Assembly (NCBI GenBank): GCA_012932865.1
Contig: SAXG01000076.1
Span: 124,001-188,000, forward strand
Length of the DNA: 64,000 nt
Source of the DNA: Amylostereum areolatum
Taxonomy: Eukaryota; Basidiomycota; Agaricomycetes; Russulales; Stereaceae
Direction: 5' to 3'
Shown: one piece after another, positions 56,888 to 64,000 of the stretch
How the letters are laid out: every line of letters begins with the position of its first letter
Position numbering within the stretch: the stretch's first letter is position 1
Translations under genes and position numbers: made by a program
The notes under the pieces: model-generated
What the model was told of the DNA's origin: nothing
Seen by the model: only the letters and a program-made list of their open reading frames with translations
Database searches by the model: none

Positions 56888-58495
56888 ATGGCGACCAAAC
56901 CCCCGGGCGCGCCCTTCGCCGGCCCCCCGCCCAAGTGCGTGCGCGGTGCACCCCCGGTCCTGCGCGGGTCGCAGGGGGGGGTGATGTGTTTTTTCCCTCG
57001 AACGTCGGGCGCTGATGGAGCGCGATCGCGCAGGTATTTGAACGATTTCAGCAAGGCGCTCGCGAGCGAGGTGCGCATCCTGCTGCAGGAGGTCGGGAAG
57101 CTGCGCGACGAGCGGCGGCAGCTGCAGCAGTGCGTTTTTCTCCCCGTCTCTCTCCATTCTCTCGGCTTCCCCTCCCCTCTGTACCTTCCTCGTCTTCCCC
57201 CGTCCCCCTCCCCGTCCTTTTTTTTCTATCTTTTTCCATTGTCGACGGGTCCGCGCGAGGCTGACGTGGGTGTTTTTTTCTCCCAGCGAGATCGCGGAGC
57301 TGATGGCGGTCAAGTCGAAGCACAGCGCAGGGGGCGAGTACTCGCCCGATTGGATGCCCAAGGTGCGTGCTCCTCGCCCTTCTTCTCCTCGCTCTTCCTC
57401 CCCATACCGCGGCCGCTCGTTTGCTCCCCGCCCTTGCGGCGCGTTCTGTGGGCACGCGCAGTCTGCACGCCGCCTCCCCTCCGTGTGCTTCTCGGGACGT
57501 CGGGGCTGTCGATCGGGGCGATCGGCGCCGTGGGAAGGGCGTCGTGGAGGGAGAAGGTGGACGTCGCGCGTCGATGGGCGGGGGTTTTTTTTTTTGGTTT
57601 GCGGCGGTGGGCCGAGGGGAGTCGGCGACGGCGGCGGAGGCGGAGTGGCGTCATGCAGGTTCACCCCCCCCCCCATCTGCGATCCTCTCGTCGCTCGTTC
57701 ATCCCCTTTGCCCGCCGTGGAAAGGAGCGCTCTCCCCGTCCCTCCTCGAGCGCGCACAGGACGAGTTCGGGACTCCCCCGCCCCCCCGCCTCGTGTTTTT
57801 CCCTCCGTTTTCCATCTCCGTGCCCGACATCCTCACCGACCTCCCTCCTCCCAGTTCCCAATGGTCGAGGCGCCCCCGCCCGACATGCCCCCGCCAGGCC
57901 CGCCGCCGCCCGAAGAACCCCTGCAGCCCGCCCGCCCCGGCTGGCGCACGGTCGTCAAGCGCCCCGAACACGTCCCCGGCGCGCGCAGGAAGGGCAAGGC
58001 CGCCGCCGCCGCGCCCGCGCCCGCGCCACCGCCTCCCCCGCCGGAGCCTCCGCGGCCTGAGATGCCGTCGTGGGCGCAGTGGAGACGTGCGTCGGTGTTC
58101 CCCTTCTTTCTGACCGCCCATCTCCCCTTTACGTCTTTTTCTCTCCGTTCCCCGTGTCTCTCTCTCCGTTCCCCGTGTCTTTCTCTCCCTTCCCCGTGTC
58201 TTTCTCTCCGTTTCCGTGTCTTTCTCTCCCTTCCCCGTGTCTTTTTCGGTCTTGACCCCCTCCACCCCGTTCGGGGGCCGTGTTGAAAAGGAAAGGGGCC
58301 GTCGCGCTGATGCGGTTGCTCTTCCCGTTTGTTTGCAGCGAACCCGTTGTTGGCGCCGGCGGTGCGAGAGCCGCCGACACAGGCGCTCGTCAGTCCGCCG
58401 CCCCGCACGGGCTTGTTCGGTGCGTTGGTTTTGTGCTTTTTGGGGGGCGGGGCTGACGTTGTGGATCAGGACCTGTCACGCCGCCGCCGCAGTGA
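56888..58495 (+). CDS. Small Pro-rich protein with a short coiled coil
   Basis: Not recognised by name. Six exons (56888-56934, 57034-57129, 57287-57362, 57855-58086, 58339-58419, 58470-58495) sum to exactly 185 codons. MATKPPGAPFAGPPPK leads into a helix/coiled coil (YLNDFSKALASEVRILLQEV, GKLRDERRQLQ), then EIAELMAVKSKHSAGGEYSP and DWMPK, then a Pro/Ala-rich tail with PEMPSWAQWR and a final GLFGPVTPPPQ. The conserved-looking part is exons 2-3. The intron at 57363-57854 is 492 nt, unusually long here, and the intron at 58087-58338 contains a tandem repeat. Function is unknown; a scaffold or adaptor role is a guess. Confidence 0.62.
58139..58246. repeat. About five imperfect 20-22-bp tandem repeats in an intron
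   Basis: Units of the type TCTCTCCGTTCCCCGTGTCT are repeated about five times inside an intron of the Pro-rich gene, on the same strand and C/T-rich throughout. Confidence 0.75.
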
Positions 58496-59713
58496 AGGAC
58501 GTGCGCGTATGTTGGTCCCGATTTGACCGGCCAGTGAGCCAGCACGCCATGGCCAGGCCTGCGTATCTATCTATCCTCCCTTTGTCCTGCTTGTTGCTTA
58601 CCACCTCCCTCCCTCTCTCCGCCTTCCGCCCATATCGCGACTTCCATCCGTTTCGCGCCTCCATATATGATTTTGAGATTGCCGCTACGTGCTGACCCTT
58701 ACCCTCCTTGTCTGTTTTTGTCCCTCTCGTTTCTGTCTATCGTGTACGATGTATCGCCCCGCCCCGCCCCGCCCCCGTGTGTCTCCCCATGACTTGTGTT
58801 TATTTAGGATACGGATGGAATGCCGTGTCGCGTGCCTGTCCATGTCCGTGTATGTATGTGACGAACCGCGCCTCTCGTATGGGGCGCTTGGACGGGCTGA
58901 GGTCATCTGTAGGCGTTTCGAAGCGTGCGCGAGTTCGGGTGCCGTCGCCTTATCGTTCTCGAGCCTCGAGGTACTGAGCTGGGGGCGATACTTTCATGGG
59001 CGATCCTGCCAGTGGGCGTTCCGCGGGGGACACACTGCCTGACCCCGCAGGACGGGCGAGCCCACTGCCCAACCCAGTTACGGGATATAACTGGGCGCTG
59101 GGTCAAGGGCGTATCTTTGCCCTGCGGCCCCTGCCCAAACGGTGTGTATGTAAGTCTACGTTCCCCCGACGGCCCTTTCAACCGACCACGGCACGGCACG
59201 GCTCGCATAGCTACATAAAGGCTGGCTATTGGAAAGCTGGCGCTGATCCCGACGCTCGCCCGGGGCGGGGGTGAGAAATGAGTCAGCCTGAGTCCGAGTC
59301 CGAAGGGGGGGAAAAAGGACGATTGGATCTTCGAGGGTGATGGAGCGCCTTTTTTTTGCAAGTGCTATGTATGTATTTAGTTGAGAGCTGTACGAGTCAG
59401 AGAGGGTGTATTTCGCGACGCTTCCTCCCCCTACGATCTTTCCCAAACCCGCCCTCCTCCTCCTCGCCAGTCGTCTCGAGTTCCAAAGGCCACAGCGCAC
59501 GCCGAAGCCCGGCGGAAGAGAAGGACGCAAGGAAGACGATTGGAAGGCCTGCACGACGCTGCTACGGCCCCGTACCACGATAGCTGCACCGCTCCGTCGA
59601 CCCCCCCTACGCGCCCGCCCGCACCGCACCCCCGCGCTCGCCCACTCTCTCCTCACACACACACACATATATACCACGCACCCCCGGCCCACCGTTGATG
59701 CCCGCCCCGCACG
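58496..59713. other. Intergenic region, PLC promoter
   Basis: About 1.2 kb. It ends in ACACACACACATATATACC (59659-59677), with a TATA-like stretch about 45 bp before the PLC ATG. GGACTCCGACTCAGG-type purine/pyrimidine tracts are present. No gene is supported. Confidence 0.45.
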
Positions 59714-62700
59714 ATGGACACCGACGCTAGCTGCAGCCACCCCGTCGACGGTCCCCGACGCACGCACTCCCTCCGACGCGCGGCGAACCTGCTCACGCCC
59801 CGCGGCCAGCCCCTCCCCGCCCTCCGCGAATCCCTCTCCCACATCCCCGAGCTCCCCACCCCCACCCCCGCCCCCGCCCCCGCCCCCGACCCCTCGCACG
59901 ACATCGACGCCCCGTCCGCCCTCCCCCGCCGCGCGCCCGGCCACACGCGCACGCGCTCCCTCGCCGAGCTCGGCCGCCGCGTCAAAGACGCCGGGGTCTC
60001 GCTCGCGCGCACGGGCAGCTGGCGCGCGCGGCGGGTGCACAAGGCCAGCAGTCTCCCCGTCGACGGGCAGGGCGGGAAGGGGGGAGGGGAGAGCGCGGAG
60101 GTGCTGGTGGCCTCGGTGGCCAGGGCGAAGACGACGGCCGGACACGCGCTCCACCCGAAAAGGAAGGCACACCGCAGGAGCCTGTCCGAGGTCGTGTCCC
60201 GCAGCCCGCGCATCCTGCTCTCGTCCTCCTCCTCCGACAGCGTCGTCATCGTCGACGACCACGACCACCACCACCACCACGACGTGCCCAACGACACGCG
60301 CGACGACTCCGAGCGTATATTTCCCGACCTCGCGCCCTACTCCCTCTCGCCCCCCACGATGTCCACCGATCTGGCCTCTGTCGACGTCACGAATGCCGTC
60401 CACGTTCACTCGACCCCGACGCCCCCGCTTACCTCCACCACCGATGCCACCGCCCCCGCCACCGTCAACCCTGCCCATGCCCCCCGCGGCGAGCCCGTCG
60501 CGCAGGAGGCCACCGCGAACGACATCGCGGTGCCGCAACTGCTGCAGCAGGGCACGCCGATGATCAAAGTGTCTAGCAAGAAACAGAAGCGCGTCGTCTT
60601 CCGCCTCGACCCGGACCAAGGCCAGATCCTCTGGGACTCGAGCAAGCACCGCATCAGTGCGTCTTTCTCCCCCCCTCTCCTCCCTCCGTCCGTGCGCCGT
60701 CCTGCGTCTGACCCCCCGCCGCGGCGCAGTCCCGATCGAGAACATCAAGGAGCTCCGCTCGGGCGCGGACGCGCGCTACTACCGCGAGCAGTTCCAGCTC
60801 GCGCGCGAGTACGAGGCGCGGTGGCTCACGATCATCTACACGCTCGAGGGCACGTACAAGACCCTGCACGTCGTCGCGCCCTCCGCGGACGTGTTCCAGA
60901 TGTGGGACGGCACCCTCCGCCGGCTGTACGCCGTCCGCCAGGCGCTCATGAGCGGGCTCGGGCACGTCGAGATGCGCGAGGCCGTGTGGGAGAAGCAGTA
61001 CTGGAAGGGCGCGGAGGAGGGCGACCAGCGCCTGTACTTCGACGACGTCGAGCGGCTCTGCAAGCGCCTGAACATCAACCCGTCCCGGGAGGACCTCCTG
61101 CGCCGGTTCCAGCAGGCGGACGCGCGCGCGCGCGGCTTCCTGGACTTTGCGGACTTCCAGCGGTTCGTGAAGCTGCTGAAGACGCGGCCGGAGCTCGATC
61201 GGCTGTACAAGAGGCTGTGCGCGGGGACGGGCGGCGCGTTTGGGTTCGGGGCGTTCGAGGCGTTCATGCGGGAGCATCAGAAGGTGCGCGTCGCGTTTTT
61301 TTGTCTTCTTTCTTTCATTCTTCTTTCTTTCTTTCTTTCGTCTCCGTCTGCGTCTGAGCGGAGCTGTGCGCTGACGAGGGGTAGCAGTCGACTGCTAGCC
61401 TTGCGGAGCTACAACGGTTGTTTCTGCGGTACGCGTCTTGCCCGACGGAGGACGAGCCCAAGGACGCGCACAGCGCGACACAGCTCCCGCTCGACCTCGT
61501 CCTCAACGAGAAGCAAGGACCGCAGCCCACCGCCGACGCCTCCCCTTCAGCCTCCCCCCCGCACCCCGCCCCGCCCCGCGCCGACGCGACGATGTCGCTC
61601 GAGGCGTTCACCTCCTTCCTGCTCTCGCCGGACAACTCCGCGTTCGGGGAGCCGCAGGGCAGGGTGACGCAGGACATGACGCGGCCGCTGTCGGAGTACT
61701 ACATCTCCTCCTCGCACAACACCTACCTCGTCGGAAACCAGCTCGTGGGCGACAGCACCATCGAGGGGTACATCCGCGCGCTGCTGCACAGCTGCCGGAG
61801 CGTCGAGCGTGCGTCTTTCCTTTCTCTCCCCCCCGCCCCCCCCGCTCCCCCGCTCGCCGGCGCCGCGCGCTCACCTTGCTCCTTTCGTGTCTCCCAGTGG
61901 ACATCTACGACGGCGAAACGGAGCCCGTGATCTACCACGGCAAAACGCTCACCTCCAAGGTCCTCCTGCGCGACATCTGCCACGCGATCGCGAAGTACGC
62001 CTTCGTGGTCTCGCCCTACCCGATCGTCATCTCCGCCGAGGTCCACTGCGGCGTCGCCCAGCAGGCGATGATGGTCGCGATCATGCGCGACGTCTTCGGC
62101 GACGCGCTCGTGAGCGCGCCCGTCGAGGGGCGGCCGAAGATCAGCGTGCTGCCGAGCCCGGAGGCGCTCAGGGGGAGGGTGCTGCTGAAGGTGCGCAGGT
62201 CGGTCGGCCCGGGCGTGGACGGACGGTGCTGACGGGCTTTTGTTTCTCCCGCTGGCCAGGCGAAGAACCTGTTCGTGACGGAGAGCGAGGGATCGCAGCA
62301 GAAGGAGGTCGTCGTCGACGCCGGCGCCGAGTCGTCCACGACCACCGAGACCTCGTCGACCGACGGCGAGATGATCACCGGTACGCTTCGCTGGCCCGCC
62401 TCTTCCCGTCCGCGCGCTCACCCCCGTGCGTCCGCAGAGCTCAGAGAGGAATTCAGCAAGGCGCGCCAGCTCCTCACCCGCCGCCGCTCCGCCCGCGCCC
62501 ACCCGCGCCGGCCCTCCGCCTCCTCCCAGACCGCGCCGGCGCCGACCGCGAAGCCCAGGCAGAAGACGCGCATGTCCCTCGACCTCGTCTGCCTCCTGGT
62601 CTACACCGTCGGCGTCAAGTGCCGCGGCCTGAACAAGAAGGAGCACTACGCGCCCGAGCACGTGTTCTCGCTCTCCGAGACGACCGCGAACAAGATGTAC

Positions 62701-63790
62701 AAGCAGGACGGGACGATGGCGGACCTGATCAAGCACACGCGCACGCACGTGGTCAGGATCTACCCGCGGGGCACCCGCCTCAGCTCGACGAACTACGAGC
62801 CGCACCGGTATTGGAGCGCGGGCGCGCAGCTGGTGGCGATCAACTGGCAGACGTGCGGTGAGTCGCCGTTCGACGGATTTTTTTTTCTCTCTCTCTCTCT
62901 TTTCCGTTTTGGTTTGGCGATCGGCCGGAGGACTGACGCGAGGTGTGTGTGTGGCGCGCAGATTTGGGGTACATGATCAACCACGCGATGTTCCAGCGGA
63001 ACGGGCGGTCGGGCTACGTTCTCAAGCCGCTCGCCCTGCGCTCGGCCGACAAGGACCTCCTCCACCGACACACCAAGCACTACCTCGACGTCACCGTGCG
63101 TCTCTCTCTCTCTCTCTCTCTCTCTCCCCTTCGCCCCTTCCTTCCTTCCCCTCCTCCCCACCGCTGACCCGCGTCGCCTCCCAGGTGATCTCCGCGCAAC
63201 AGCTCCCCCGCCCGAAGGACGGCCACGGCCGCGAGGTCCTCGACAAAGCGATCATGGACCCGTTCGTCGAGGTCTCCGTGCACGTCCCCGACTGGACCTC
63301 CGGCGCGCCTCCCTCGCCCCAAGCCTCCGATCCCGCTTCCGGCTCCGGCTCCCTCCTCTCGGCCTCCCCGCCCAAGCCCGCGCCCGCGCCCGCGCCGATG
63401 CCGACGGTGCCCTCGCGCACGGTGGCGTACCGCACGAGCGTGGTGAAGAACAACGGGTTCAACCCGGTGTGGGAGGAGGCGCTCAGCCTGCCGTTCGAGG
63501 TCGTCGGGGGCATGCGCGAGCTCGTGTTTGTGCGGTTCGCGGTGCGGGAGGAGGGGAGGGAGGAGGACGAGCCGCTGGCGGTGTATTGCGTGTCGCTGGG
63601 GAGCCTGTTGGAAGGTACGCCCTTTTTTTTTCTTTTCTCGAGCTGGGAGGGGGAGGTGAGGAGATGGATATGGGCGCTGATTGGGCGTTGGGCGGTTGTA
63701 GGCTATCGGCATCTGCCGCTGCACGATTCGCAGCTGTCGCAATACCTGTTCTCCACGCTTTTCGTCCAGGTCGGCATCCGCGACGCGTGA
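59714..63790 (+). CDS. PLC1: Phosphoinositide-specific phospholipase C
   Basis: It cleaves PIP2 into IP3 and diacylglycerol at the plasma membrane, in a Ca2+-dependent way. After about 290 mostly disordered residues (including [13 protein letters not shown]) come a PH-like region ([20 protein letters not shown]...[20 protein letters not shown]) and EF-hand-type helices ([20 protein letters not shown]). The catalytic X box has [13 protein letters not shown] (first His), [19 protein letters not shown] (Ca2+ ligands and second His) and [11 protein letters not shown]. The Y box has [40 protein letters not shown] and [14 protein letters not shown]. The C2 domain follows ([31 protein letters not shown]). 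It ends FVQVGIRDA at 63790. About eight introns, some with CT microsatellites (63103-63126). All active-site residues are seen. Architecture matches the delta-like fungal enzyme. Confidence 0.95.
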
Positions 63791-64000
63791 GGGGTTGAAG
63801 GGTCGAACCCCCCCCTCTCTGGCATCTTAGGCGCTCCTTATCTCACCTTACCCACCCCACCGCTCACCTTGCTTTTTGTGCGCACCGCGCGGCTTCGCCT
63901 TCCCCGTGGCGTCTCTCGCATCCCCATGCAAACTTACCCCACCCCTGCCTCCGCGAATCCCCGACGAACAACCATCCCAGCGAGCAGGGGCCTACTTATC

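Noticed and set aside
59406..60563. A 385-codon frame overlapping the start of the PLC gene
   Set aside because: The Pro/Arg/Ser-only content is an alternate-frame shadow of the Pro-rich PLC N-terminus; the PLC frame continues into the PH-like and catalytic regions.

Overview
This is nuclear DNA of a filamentous basidiomycete, most likely an Agaricomycete close to wood-decay or mushroom fungi. The basis is many short introns of about 50-65 nt with GTRNGT donors and CTRAY-like branch sites, GC-rich host genes, an NLR with a NACHT domain and WD40 repeats, a pectinase, a Ste6-type exporter and a chromodomain Ty3/gypsy retrotransposon. The genus cannot be fixed by reading alone. I found no rRNA, tRNA or CRISPR array by eye.

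Left block (1-20.7 kb): the N-terminal half of a formin (minus, cut by the window edge); an unknown Pro-rich protein; the nucleolar protein SURF6/Rrp14; a full ABC exporter resembling the Ste6 a-factor exporter, divergent from SURF6; a second formin-like gene (plus) that has only the regulatory half (GBD/FH3 plus coiled coil) and no FH1/FH2; a secreted Ser/Thr/Pro-rich mucin-like protein; and a small hypothetical gene.

Middle block (21-37 kb): an NLR immune-receptor-like gene (C2-like region, NACHT, 14 WD40 repeats) is split in its fourth WD40 repeat by a complete 10.3 kb LTR retrotransposon. The two 546-bp LTRs look identical and are flanked by a 5-bp duplication (CTCAT), so insertion was recent. 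Removing the element and one duplication copy restores an open 1,704-codon gene, so the host allele was intact before insertion. The element carries gag, a probable -1 frameshift signal (GGGTTTT, stop, stem-loop), pol (protease, RT, RNase H, integrase, chromodomain) and a primer site that looks self-primed as in Tf1/sushi elements. About 3.2 kb of further ORFs follow pol: two long overlapping frames (one with a coiled coil and a second CCHC knuckle), a basic 127-aa ORF behind a possible internal promoter, and a single-pass membrane ORF running into the 3' LTR. The gag frame is also open for 259 codons upstream of its first ATG, in a leader of about 1.1 kb with no ATG in any frame. This element is the most unusual part of the window.

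Right block (37.5-64 kb): acetyl-CoA synthetase, an F-box/leucine-rich-repeat-like protein divergent from transcription elongation factor SPT5, an unknown protein, an F-box gene whose downstream frame is broken by stop codons, a GH28 endopolygalacturonase, a small Pro-rich coiled-coil protein and phosphoinositide phospholipase C.

The host genes form no obvious pathway or cluster. They are a mix of housekeeping (SURF6, ACS, SPT5, PLC1), cytoskeletal (formin), secreted (GH28, mucin-like) and fast-evolving families (NLR, F-box). Exon joins were made by reading splice signals and keeping frame. For several genes (formin-like, Ste6, NLR, mucin-like, 56.9-kb gene) the summed exons are an exact multiple of three.
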